NCBI GenBank assembly: GCA_013397845.1 | Contig: VZTG01006071.1 | Coordinates: forward strand, 272,979 to 336,978 | Length of the DNA: 64,000 nt | Reading direction: 5' to 3' | From: Melanocharis versteri | Lineage: Eukaryota; Chordata; Aves; Passeriformes; Melanocharitidae | In this document: positions 38,401 through 49,869 of the stretch, piece after piece | Position numbering within the stretch: the first letter of the stretch is position 1 | Layout: every line of letters begins with the position of its first letter | Notes under the pieces: generated by a model | Told to the model about the DNA's origin: nothing | What the model saw: only the letters and a program-made list of their open reading frames with translations | Databases searched by the model: none | Program-made: the position numbers and the translations under genes

Positions 38401-40714
38401 GAATATATTTTCAGGTGCAGTGATGTCAGACCAATCAGAAATGTATCAAAAATGTTAAACCTGATAATAGGAAGAAGCTGCTGTAGGTCCTAGCAACATA
38501 GGTAAACGATAAAATTGTAGCAGTAGAATGTGTCTTTTAATGGTCCATCAAAACACCAGCGTTCCTGGCTTTTAAAAAATAATGAGTTATTGGTTTTGGA
38601 GGAGGTCTGGAAACACTCTCTGAGTTGGGCTGAGATATAATAATGGAGTTACTGCTGCATGCTTGTGCTGTCGTGGGACTGAAATGTCAGGGATTGTGTC
38701 TGCTCCTTCTGCTCCTCTGTTGGGTTCCCTACACTGCACTGGACATCCTTGGAGACAGCGTGTCCACTGTGGTGAAAAGCTGCTGGTTATAAAAGAACAT
38801 CATCTGGCTGCTGCAAAAAACCATGTACAATATACTTTCCAATTACTTTATAAATTTTTTTTTTAAAAGTGTCCCTGTTCTGTCCTTCCACCGGTCTTGC
38901 AAGGCTATCCTTCATTAGCATTGCAGGAATGAATAATAAGAGTAATATGATTTGGCTTTGTGCGTAATGCTGTGAAACTCACTTTCTGCTGGCCACTTCC
39001 TCTGGCCCATCCTTGTGTGCTCAGCTCTCCAGCCAGGGCTGGGAAGGGTACCATGCTTTAACCCATGGGCTGGCAGCTGAGATTCCCACTCTCCTGCTTT
39101 CCCTCTTTGACTGAGAGCAACTTTTCAGTGTTGGGCTGCCACCCCCACCGTGTTGCCAGATCTTGTACTCGCCTTGGGAGCTGCTTCATAAAGTGAAAAT
39201 GTCTGCTGCCTTTTACAGACCATTAGTTCTTATCAGTTCTGCAAAAAACAAAACCAGAAAATGGAATAAGATTTACAGATGCTGGGATGTTTGCTGTATT
39301 TCATTCCAGAACAAGTCTAAGCAACACAACTGGATGACCATGCTTATGCTCCTGTCTCAAATATTAGTTTTAATCCCTTCTGCTGTGTTTTGAATTGACA
39401 TGATTTACCTGACATGTGCCACAAGCTAAGGTCAGTTACCGGCAGTTCACCAGATCTGTCTGGATCACTTTCCTCCTGAAATCAAAACTCTAAAATACTT
39501 TCAGCTTAGTGAAACAAATTTGGTGCCTGGTCCATCAACAATTTTTTTTAGACAAGTTGTCATAAGTGAAATAAGACTTTGTAAATGAGAGACCAGAAAT
39601 GAGAAAGGAAGGAGAATGGCAAAAAGAGAGGAGACCTTTCAGGAAACAAGAAGATATATTTAACTCAAAGGGAAATTTTTGCACAAGGACAAATGGATGG
39701 GTCATGAAATCTGGAAACAGGAAGAAAGAAAATCAGAATAGCAGAGAGATGAGGTTCTGAATACTTTTAGTGCAGGAGTAACAGAAGCAATCAACCTATC
39801 TTTTTGGGGGTTTTTTTTGTTTGTTTTTTTCGGGGTTTTTTATTTTCTTTAGGGGGGAGTTGTTTTTTAAAAGAGGGAGAAGGGTTTAAGAGACAGTTTA
39901 TGAAACTCCCTTTCCAGAAGTCTGATGCTTTAAAAATGGTGCTAAGTGGCAAGAAGGAAATAAGAGGAGAGTCAGAAGTAGGAAGTGGATATTGTTCTCT
40001 TAAGTATAAAGAAACAGCTTTGAGGGCTATCCAGTGTTTGAGGCATATTTAATGTTAATGACTGATTCTGGTATCTTTTAATATATATATTCTTTACCTG
40101 TGAGAGATTCTGCAGCCTCCAGAATCTCCTTTCCTTTTGAGCAGTAAATTATGTGTTCCCAGAACAGTCTGTGTTAACAATCCGTGTTTAAAATGAGGGA
40201 GATCCAGCAGTCGCCTTCACTCTGGACAAAAACCTACTGACACAGGGATGTCTTATTTCTAATCATAGATCACTACAGTATCACTTGCAGATATGGGAAT
40301 CCAAGAATGCATAGTGCATACAATCCAACTTTGTATCAAAATGGAAAGTTTCATGGGATATGCTTATTGCTGTAACTTTGAGTGGATCTCATATACTTCA
40401 AAGAGGCAGAACCTCCTTATTCTCTTTGCTGTTTTTTATTTCCTTTTTCCTACCCATGACAGTGGCAAAAACTTCTTTTTTCTCTGATACAATTATGTGT
40501 ATTATTTGGTTTACAGCTTTCAAAATATACCATCTGATTACACAAAGTTGTCATCTGTAATGCGTTTCTTCATTCTCATCCTTGTCTTCTTACTATGCAT
40601 CCCCTTCCTTGACAGCAAAAGTTGTGCTTAAGAATCCAGGGGAATAAGTGTCTCTAGATGGGAGGCTATTGAAATTACTTTAAATTTATTTCTCATCATT
40701 TTTTTCTTAAGGGA
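35422..40714. other. Unique non-coding sequence, no gene recognised
   Basis: No mobile element of known type. A candidate exon with good splice signals at 36786-36880 (plus) is given under findings. GC is moderate. A T/G-rich low-complexity tract at 39801-39870 is listed separately. Other frames are short. Confidence 0.5.
39801..39870 (+). repeat. T-rich tract with embedded G-runs
   Basis: Runs of T (5 to 8) alternate with runs of G (5, 4 and 6). It is low-complexity DNA on the plus strand, possibly derived from a degraded poly(T)/poly(A) tract. Confidence 0.7.
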
Positions 40715-41150
40715 AAAAAGGAGACAGCTTCCCCAATCACTGGGAAAAATCAGACTTGTCAGTTTAGCTTCACTGAAGGGAAAAGACTCTGAAATTCCTT
40801 TAAGGAATCAAATAGGGAACACTTGGAAAAGCAGAGCTTGATTAAAGACAGCTAACATCAATTCAGGGAAAGGAGATCATGCCTAACTAATTTGTTGGAA
40901 TTCTTTGAGGAAATTACTGCCCTGGTAAGGAAGGGGAAAGGATATTATAGACTCCGTTTTTCAGAAAGCATTTGACAACATTCTCCACTGTTGGTTAAAA
41001 TGTCTAAGGTCTGAAGTCATGGAATAGAAGGACAATGAGCATATTGGACTGAAAACTGGCAAAAGAGAAGGAAAGAAAGGGTAACTATGAATGGGAGCCT
41101 TTCATTTTAAAGAGGGGGATGTAAGAAGGATCAGAGAAGAAACCACATTT
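40715..41150 (+). mobile_element. Very old CR1/L3-clade LINE fragment (RT region)
   Basis: Although heavily mutated, the order of words matches the RT region of an ancient CR1/L3-type LINE. There is a 'GATCATGCCTAACTAATTTG' segment near 40877, GGAATTCTTTGAGGAAATTACT, then TTTTTCAGAAAGCATTTGACA near 40959 (the DFQKAFD motif). AGTCATGGAATAGAAGGACAA near 41012 and AACTGGCAAAAGAGAAGG near 41053 follow. No reading frame survives; every frame has stops. It is older than the other CR1 copies here, which keep a recognisable 3' end. The boundaries are soft. Confidence 0.72.
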
Positions 41151-44100
41151 GGAGCTTGAAAACAAGACTCCCTAAGGTTAATGAAGACACTCCTGAAGCT
41201 TGGGAAATACAATTAATAATGAGGAACCATGCAGACAGATTGAGAAAGGAATGGTTTGTTTTACCACAGTATCTTGGAGAGCAGGTAGAAAGAGGAAGAC
41301 TTTCCTGACTGCTTTGCTAAAATGAATCTCACAAATCTTGAGTGGTAATATTTGTTAAATTCCACAAACACAGAAAAAGACACAGAATTGCACACTGCAG
41401 ATACTAAAGACAACCTACCTTTCCCTTCTTCGTGTTAATGATTGCTCTCAGGCACTTAAATCTCGTGTTTTTAAGAATGATCTTACCATGAGCAATTGCA
41501 TGCAAATATTATTTTTTAGGGTCGTCTGGTAAGGTAAAGATTTCACTTCAGGTTCATCTTATCTCATTAAATAGCACAGAAAAAATGGTTCTGCTTTTGA
41601 GTCTTTCATCTGGGAAAAAAACAACTGCTGCTACTTAATACTAAGGGCTTCTAGGTTATTATGGGCAGGAGCACTTCACTCTCCTGATTACACTGTGCTT
41701 GGACAGGAAGCAATAGCTGAAGTGTTGTGATTACAAAACTGCTTCTGATGGCTTTAATGTACATGGGAGAACGTACCTTCCTCTATCAGTGAAAGCTTTA
41801 AGTTAGGAAGTTTTTGTCATACACAGAGAATTTATTTCATTAATAGAACCCTATAAGCTTCCATTTTTCTACAGAAATTGATTTAGTGTGTGCCCTTGGA
41901 AGCAGCATTGTTTTTCTCTGTTTCCTCTCTTTCGAAGTACAAAAGGCACTAGTGAATTTTGCTTTGTTTGGTTTGGTTTTTTACATGCTTAACTGACCAG
42001 AAGGAAACAGGATATGCAGCAGTGGAACTCCAGCTGTACCAGGAAAGTACATAAATTCGTCAGCATGTCTTACGGTTTGTCTTCTTCAGTAGATCTTTTT
42101 CCTCGTCTGCATCTGTCTGGGGATATTTATATATGTGTAGGATGGAATTTGTCACCAAAAGAAGTATTTCCTTGCTTTCCCCCTCCCTCTCTGGCTCCAT
42201 TTCTCACTTATTTGAAGCACTGAACACCCCTGACTCCCAGTTTTCACTCTAGTGGCTGGGTGACAATTTTTAGTACATTAGTATTTTCTGTGTTTACTCA
42301 TTTTCAGAAATAGTCCTTTCCTTCTTCCCTCTGATTTGAAGCATAATTAACTTGCACAAGCTCCAAGATGACCCTTTTGTCATGAAAACAGTTTTCATTG
42401 TCACTCAGATCAGAAACAGCAGAAGTCAGAGATGTGACCCTTTTTGACACCAAAATACAGCTTTTTTTTTTTCAATATAGTGAATCTCTCAGTGTTGGTT
42501 CCCTTGTAAGCCAAAGAAAGTATGACATGTAGGAAGTAAATTGCTACATCCAATTCAGTAGTATCAGAAAGTAGAAATAGAATACAGATATTTTATTTTA
42601 ACTCTGGACCTTTTGCTGATAGTACAAAAGGTGGACTAGAAAAATTCTTAACATTAAGCCAGTAATCTTTGAAACACCATCTTGCCTCGGTCTTTCCTCT
42701 TACATTAATTTTCTTCTGATGCTTTTTTGGCAGCCTTTGTAGTATTTCCCCCTAATTCAGTACTGCAACTCCAAGCATTTTCTGGGGAGGGGAAAACCTT
42801 TTCAACAACAATTGTAATCTACTCTAAGCAGATCTCCCTAAGCTATTTCTTACTAATTTCTGCTTTGTCAAAAGGTCTCTTCTCCATGCCCTTGGGCTGA
42901 TTATTAATAGACATGATAACAAATGTATAATCCTACTCTAATTATTTTTTATTTTCAGGCAAGGGAAGGGGGGAGAATTGTGTATTTTTGAACGTTAACT
43001 GTTGTCCCTCCTCTTATCTGGTTAATTGGACTGTGGCAATGTCTGACTGGATATCCTGCCCAGAGGTGATTTAAAAATGGCAAATGTCAAGAATATTTTT
43101 TTTACTTAATGCAGGAATGTCAGCCTTCTCATATAAATTATGGTGGTTGCTCTTGTCCCAGTGACATAGGTATTTCTTTAGCATGTGTTCTTGGATAGAT
43201 ACCTACCCAGCTATAAGGACTAGGGCTATGTGATTTCACAACAACAAAGGAAATAATCTGCCAGCCTTATCTCTCTGGCCCTGTAAAAGCCCATTGGTAG
43301 CTGGCCAGTTTTAAAGATGTCACCATCATGCTTACTTCTTGCACTTAGCTCTGAAGAGCTCTGCCTGGCATCTTTTCAAAACAAATCTTGGAAAGTGCAC
43401 AGAGAAAAGCTTTCTTTCTGGAGCCCTCTAAGTCCTCCTAACTACACGGCTGCCTATTGCAGCTACAGGGTTCTTGTGCTTTTTTTTTACCCTTTTTCTC
43501 CCTCATTTTCAGTATCATTTGTCCTAGCCTAGAAGTGCTCACCTCTGTCCATCCCAGCTGTGAGAGGCGGCACAGGGAAGAGGCAATTTTGGGACAGGGG
43601 CTGGCATGGGGCAAGCAGCTGTTCCCACAGCTCAGGGTGGTCTGCAAGGGTTAGTGCCTGTGGTGTTGGCAACATGCAAAAGTCAAAGTCCTTGAGCTGA
43701 GCAAACTAATAAGCAGTGAACATGGTAAAACAAAATAAGAAAGAAGGAGTAGTGATTAAAGAGGTGGCAAGGCCACTTTTGTAATGAGGGTGTCACGAGG
43801 CAGGAAAGATTTTTCATTGTGGGAGAGGCCATTTCTTGGCTCTCTGGAGGTCAGACAGCAAAAGGATGATCTATTCTTTCAGGGCAGTGGCCTTGGAAGG
43901 GGTTCCTGTGTGATGAGGACCCAAGGGCAGTGGGTAAGAGCAAGTACTTTCGTGGGCCTTTAGGGGTGGCTGTTGCTTGAACCCAGAAACACTTCAGCTC
44001 TGCTGACACAGGCATAGGGCAGGATACAGGGCTCTCCAGCTCTGACAGCAGACAGACAACTGACATTGAAACAGTAATTGTGGCAGGAGTCTAAAACACA

Positions 44101-45919
44101 GATTTGATTTCTCCTGTCAGAGGTCATTGCTAAATGATTTGGCAGCTTTTAGTTTCATTTCATCAAGAAGTACTTTTTACAATACTCTGGTATTTTTCAT
44201 GACACTAGAGGCAGTTAGTTGCTGTCAGGGTACCTCTTTTTCAGCAAAGGAGGTCCCTATCTCTTGTTTCAGGTTTGTATGGTTTCTCTGTTTTGTATCA
44301 AATTCAACAAGGAGAAAAATGTTGCAGTGACTTAAAGGAGATCACACAGGTAGATTTTACTGGGAGTGGAGAAGGCAGCTGCATTGTGCTTGGTCAAGCA
44401 GGACAGTTCTTGGCACTGCCAGAGTACCTCGTGTTATCCCAGCTCTTGTGGATGTGGTTAATTTATTATTTTGCCTGTATTCAATAAACTTCTGTTAATA
44501 CCGTCCAAATAAATTCAGAGAGCTTTGAATGCAACGTAATATTAGATAGATACAGAGCATTCCCTTTTTCATCAGGGAATCTGAGAGCTCTTTGTTATGA
44601 TTTCAGAGAATTAAGGCTTCACAGTATTTCCAAATTATACCTGGAGGAATTATTTCCCTTAAGCTGAGTGAGCAGAAAGATGGATGTCCCTTCCTCGTGC
44701 TGGGGTTGGGATAATGGACCCAGTGACTTGGCAGCTGGGGCTCCAATAAGAGTCTCCTTGTTCTCGTGTCCACTGGCTCTCCGGTGGCGACTGGCCCTGG
44801 GCACCCTCTGATGGGCCCTGAGAGATGCAGAGTGTACTTGAGAGCACCAGTCAAAGCTTGGAAAAGGGATCTGGAAAGAAATAGGCGACACTAACAAAAT
44901 GGTAGGAGCTGCTGTATTTTGTGAGTTGTTTTAAATAAAGAATCCATTTTAATCCTACTGGCCTCTTGCCTGCTTGCTTCATTCAAAATAAAACACACTC
45001 TCCAGAAAATGATTTTACACAGCCCAGCCAACTTTCTGGTAAAGGCTCCAGACATCCATAATTCATGAGCAAGGAAGGGTGTGGATATTTTGTGGGAACC
45101 AGATCCTCTGTGAACAAGATAATTTTCATTCGCTGATTATGTTGTGTAAACAATGTGCTTTTAGGACTCAGAGGTACAGAACTGTGTGTCTAGCTAAGTC
45201 AAACTGTTGATTCATATGCTGGAAGCAAAATAATTAACCTGAAGCCTCTGAGTTAACAACAAATACTAAAAGGAGGAGTATGTTGTCCTTCTAAGTTTAC
45301 TTCACCAAGTTTTAATTTCTGCTATGTATCTTCTAGCTGCTGAACAATCGAGATGCTGTTCGGCTAGCAAAGTACTTGCACTTTCCATTATTGTGGATAC
45401 TATGGCAAGGTTTGAGTGTTTTAAACTATTCAGAATGTTTATAGCTGAGAAATAACAGTAACTAAATTGAAATGTCTGACCAATTTATGCTTGACAGAAT
45501 GGTATTGTGAAAAGGACACTGGATAGCCACTGGTTTTCCTCATGCTCATGGGTTTTGATTCCATATGCTAAAACCTTGTCCCAAAGATACGAGTGATACA
45601 TAAAATCCCTATAATCTGTAGAATATGATAGATCTTTTTATTGTATGTAACTGATTCTCAAGAGCATAATTAATTGCCAAGCATGGTTGTCAAGTGTGCT
45701 ACATTTACACCCTCAAAGCTCTACATGTTGGATCCAGAAAAGCACTTTAATATTATTTTTTTGCCCTAACTCTGCTAGGCATTTAAATATCAAAACACGC
45801 TTCCTAAAGCTTATTTCTCACTCTCACCTAAACATAAAGATGTCAGGATCTGTGACCACTGAAACTCTGCCCTTCATGTCTCTCCTGCCACTCTCAGAGG
45901 ATGCCTCCAACATGCATAA
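41151..45919. other. Unique non-coding sequence, no gene recognised
   Basis: No gene or clear repeat seen. The sequence is AT-leaning. Open frames are under 95 codons. T-rich runs occur near 42466 and 43480. Confidence 0.55.
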
Positions 45920-46870
45920 CCGAAGGTCCTTCTCCACAGATCTGCTTCCCAGCAGGCCAGCTTCCAGCCTGTGCTGGTGCAGGGGTTTTTCTTTCCCAGG
46001 TGTAGGACCTGCATTTGCCTTTGCTGAATTTCAGATGGTTCTTCTCTGCCCATCTCTCCAACCTGTCAGGATCTTTCTGGAGGGCTCACAGCCCTCTGGG
46101 GCATCAGCCAGTGCTCCCAGCTCGGTGTTGTCAGTGAACTTGCTGCTGAAGAGGCCTCTTCTCCTTCATCCAAGTCATTAATAAATAAGTTCAACAGTAC
46201 CAGGCCCAGTATTGAAACCTGGGGGACACCACGCGTGACAGGCCTCCAACCAGACCCTGTGCCACTGACTGTGACCATCTGGGATCTGCTGTTCAGACAG
46301 TTCTCAGTCCACCTCACTGTCCACTCATCCAGTCCATGCGTCCTGAGTTTTCCTGTAAGGATATTTTGAGAGACACTGTCAAAGGCCTTGCTGAAGTTGA
46401 GGTGGACAATGCTCACTGCTCTCCCTCATCCATCCAGGTAGCTGTTTCATTGTAGAAGGTCATCAGGCTGGTCAAGCATGATTTACCTTCAGTAAATCCA
46501 TGCTCGCTGCTCCTGATCACTTTCTTGTCATGCCTGTGGATAGAGATGGCTTCCAGAATGAAGCACTCTATAACCTTTCCAGGGATTGAGGTGAGGCTGA
46601 CTGGCCAGCAGTTCCCTGGGTCCTCCTTCTTGCCCCTTTTGAAGACCAGGGTGACATTTGCTTTCTTCCAGTCCTCAGGGACCTCTCCTGATCTCCATGA
46701 CATTCCAAAGATGCTGTGAGTGGCCTCATTATGGTGTTGACCAGCTCTTTTGGCACTCATGGATATATCCTGTCAGGGCCCATGGATATTGAGTTTGCCT
46801 GGGTGTTCTCCAACGCCAGTCCTGCTGGACCAAGGGCAAGTCATCACCTTATGCTGGTTTAAGAAGACTG
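45920..46870 (-). mobile_element. CR1 LINE RT-domain fragment (copy A)
   Basis: On the minus strand the sequence reads through the palm of CR1 ORF2. From 46760 down to 46413 it shows SWRSGEVPEDWKKANVT, KKEDPGN, VSLTSIPGKVIE and SSEHGFTEGKSCL. After a one-base frameshift at 46413-46416 it shows HLNFSKAFDSVSQNI, HGLDEWTVRW, GWRPVT, GVPQVSILG and LFINDLDEG. The catalytic box, normally FADD, reads FTDN in a third frame near 46125-46145. The fragment continues through the ADAPEGC and HLGKK-like segments and stops near 45920, without the CR1 3' UTR or ATTCTATG tail. Because it lacks the 3' end it cannot be a simple 5'-truncated insertion; a later deletion or rearrangement is likely. It is closely related to the fragment at 57001. 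Confidence 0.95.
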
Positions 46871-49849
46871 TGAACTTTTTCCTTCGACCTCAACACTTTA
46901 TTTTCTAGAAACTTTATCCAGACAGACAGCACCCCACCTTGTGGAAATGTATGAAATGGAGCAATAGACTTGATTCATTCCTGAGCCTTTATAGAGACTA
47001 ACCATGACAGAAGGCAAAAATTATTTGGGTTCCACCTGGTTTATTGTGAATAACCACAGTGCATAGCTTACTGCGGTGAAAGACACCATGACAGGCTGCC
47101 AGTTTTTATGGACTTCTACGCTTTTAGCTTCCCTAATAACCTTGGAGATACTGGGAAGATTTCAGCAGCACTCCTCGAGTGCTATCCTAAGAATCCTAAG
47201 GACAGCAGGAAGAGCGAGGCCATGGGAGATGACATCTGAGCTCCAGAGGAGGGTGGCATCAAACTGGGATTTCACTGTGCAGTCACTTCCTTGGCCAATG
47301 CAGGGCATGTGGCAAGGTGCACTTATGCTCATAGGGACCCTGCTTCCTACAGCAAGAGATTTATACTTTTCCCCTTGTTGTGGAGGCTTCCCTTCCCCTT
47401 TCATGGTAGGACAAGCAGTAAAAGCTACCTGAGCAAAGAGAACTAGAGTGTTCAGAAAAACACATTTACAATGGGACCTTCCCAAGGTCAGCATTTTTAG
47501 AACTGGATATGCAGAAAAAGCATTAAACAAGGATAAGTACAGCCATGTATGAAAGGTGCATTTTTTATGCAACCGGCATTAGGAGCTCTGTGCCTGGGAC
47601 TTAAGGAGATTACAACCACATGAGAAGGCTAACCTACTTCTGCAAGAGTCAGCAGCCATTTATTCAAACAGAATAAGAAAATGAGCTGCAGCTCTTTCCA
47701 GTCTGAAGCCATTGTATTCACCAGCAAACTCCTGAGTGAGGGAGATAAATTGAAACAGAAAAGAGAGCAAGGTAAAAAATCCTATGCCTTCCACAGACAT
47801 GCATATTGAGCAGAAGTGGAGATTTAAATCATGCTTGATGTCTGTGGTGCTTTATTACACACTGGCTAATGGGAAAATGAAAGAAATAAGGTGCCCGATT
47901 CATTGGCCCAGCTGCAAGGAAAGGACTTCCCCACACCTGAGGGAACAGGAAATTCATTTTTAAGACTGCATTGGAGATCATTCAGCTGGTTTCAACCCCA
48001 GTCCTTTGGGTATTTGAACGGCTCCTGGACTGGACATTAAAGCTTGTAAGGAAAAGACAAATCTCAGATTTTCAGGCAGCAGACAAGAAGTGTCTGAATT
48101 TTCACAAGATAGGGATATACGCTGTACCTGGAAATATGTGTATGCTGGCACCAAGGCAAAATACACCTGCACAAATAGGAGAATTGTATGGAGTGATCTA
48201 TTTTGCATTCAGAAGTGTGAAATTTCCAGCTTGCCTTAATATGAGAATGTTTGATAAGTGTGTTGCAGAGGTTTGGGACAAAGAGCTGCGCACAGCAGCA
48301 GTGTGCAGGGTCAGAAGTAGGAAGCTGGCTCTCAACTCTTGTGGCTTAGCCTGACCTAGAGCTGACTTCACCCTCATGAAACTCAGGATGTTGTTGTTAT
48401 CAGTTGTCAGAGGTCCCCCACTGGCAATTGATAATCTGTGCCCCACATGGGGGCAGATGTTGAGGCTTGGGGTAGAGGCTTGGCCAGAATTACATATAGA
48501 AGGGAGCCAGGATGCCTGGATGTGACCACTTGCTTCAAAAATTTGCTTCAGTCTCGGTTTCTCCAGCTCTTACTTTTATAGCACAAATCCCCAAAGTCCC
48601 TGCTCCATATTTATTCCTTCCTTGGCAAAACCATGATCAAATTAGTGGAAGTTTTGACTAAGGAGAAGTCAAATTTATACCCTGGTCCTTGGCCACCTGA
48701 GGATATATATTTGCTGGTGTGAGGAAGGGGAGGGGGAAAAGGGGACAAAAGGATCATTCATCGTTACTCCTAGCCCTGGACCCACACTCCTGCAAGGAGA
48801 CTGGTCCTGCCAGCAGCCTCCATGTCATTGTGAGCACAGACACACTGACTGCCCTGAAGCCAGCAGCCTTGGTGGTTTGGCCAAGATGATTGACACAGAC
48901 TTGGTGTCAAGGTCTGTCTGTCTGAAAGCAATCCTCTCCGTCACCACACAAAGGGGTGGCTCTGGCGGCAGCCACCTTCCCAAAGCTGCTTCCTGATGTT
49001 CCTCTGCCTCGTAGCACCATGTACATGCCACAGCCTTCAAAGAACGAGGCTGTCACAGGGTGGCCCCTATCACCCCGTGGCTACTGGGGACCGATGGTCC
49101 AGCCTCACAGACCAGCCCCAAGCCCCACAGTGCCTGCCAGCCATCTCTCACGCCCCAAGTGGGCTCTGTCAGCATCAACCATCTGGGTGTAATAGAGGCT
49201 TAAAACCCCACAACAGGCCCTGTGGCACAGTGGGCATATCCCCTGTTAACTGAAATTGAAAGAGAAACAAAGTCTCTTCTGTCTGAGTTTAAGTCACATT
49301 TCCTCAGGATGAGCATGGCCATTGAGGCAAAGAGGGGTAGTTTATAAGCTGAAACTCTGCATGTGACCGAAATCTGTGTTTTCTAAGCTTGGGAGCCAAG
49401 GGTTTCTAAGAAGTGTGTTAAAAGTGATGAAGCAAAGCATGTTCATACATGATGCACAGCCATCTAAGCATGTGCCTTTCCTAAAGGGGCTTGCACATCT
49501 GCTGGAAAACATTTGTGAATAAATCCGCAGGTTGCAATGAGCTAAATGAACTCCCAGCCTTTGTTAGCGTGCGGCTGGGCTGCTTGGGGCTGGGTATAAG
49601 AAGTGCTTTGTGCACTGAGCTGTGCTTGGGCCAGTCGACAGATCCCAACATTCTGAGTACCGTGGCAATGAGTGTATCACTTGCATCAACCTGTACAGCA
49701 CTCTGACGGGTCCCAATACACAACCCTCACACAAATATTTCAACATGTTTGGAGACAAAACCTAGTCAATATATGAAGTCATTTCACCATAACTTGTAGC
49801 CAATAGGAAAAAAATTCCTACTGACTTTTTTTTGGAGGTTAAAAATAGC
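46871..49849. other. Unique non-coding sequence, no gene recognised
   Basis: No gene is supported. A 127-codon plus-strand frame at 47971-48354 and a 136-codon minus-strand frame at 47162-47572 are present but match nothing I recognise. No repeats were noted apart from the microsatellite that follows. Confidence 0.5.
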
Positions 49850-49869
49850 GTGTGTGTGTGTGTGTGTGT
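49850..49869 (+). repeat. (GT)10 microsatellite
   Basis: A perfect run of alternating G and T, 20 bases. Probably length-polymorphic. Confidence 0.95.

Noticed and set aside
45687..46181. 164-codon plus-strand open frame
   Set aside because: Much of it is antisense to the CR1 copy A on the minus strand, so the open frame is explained by that element.
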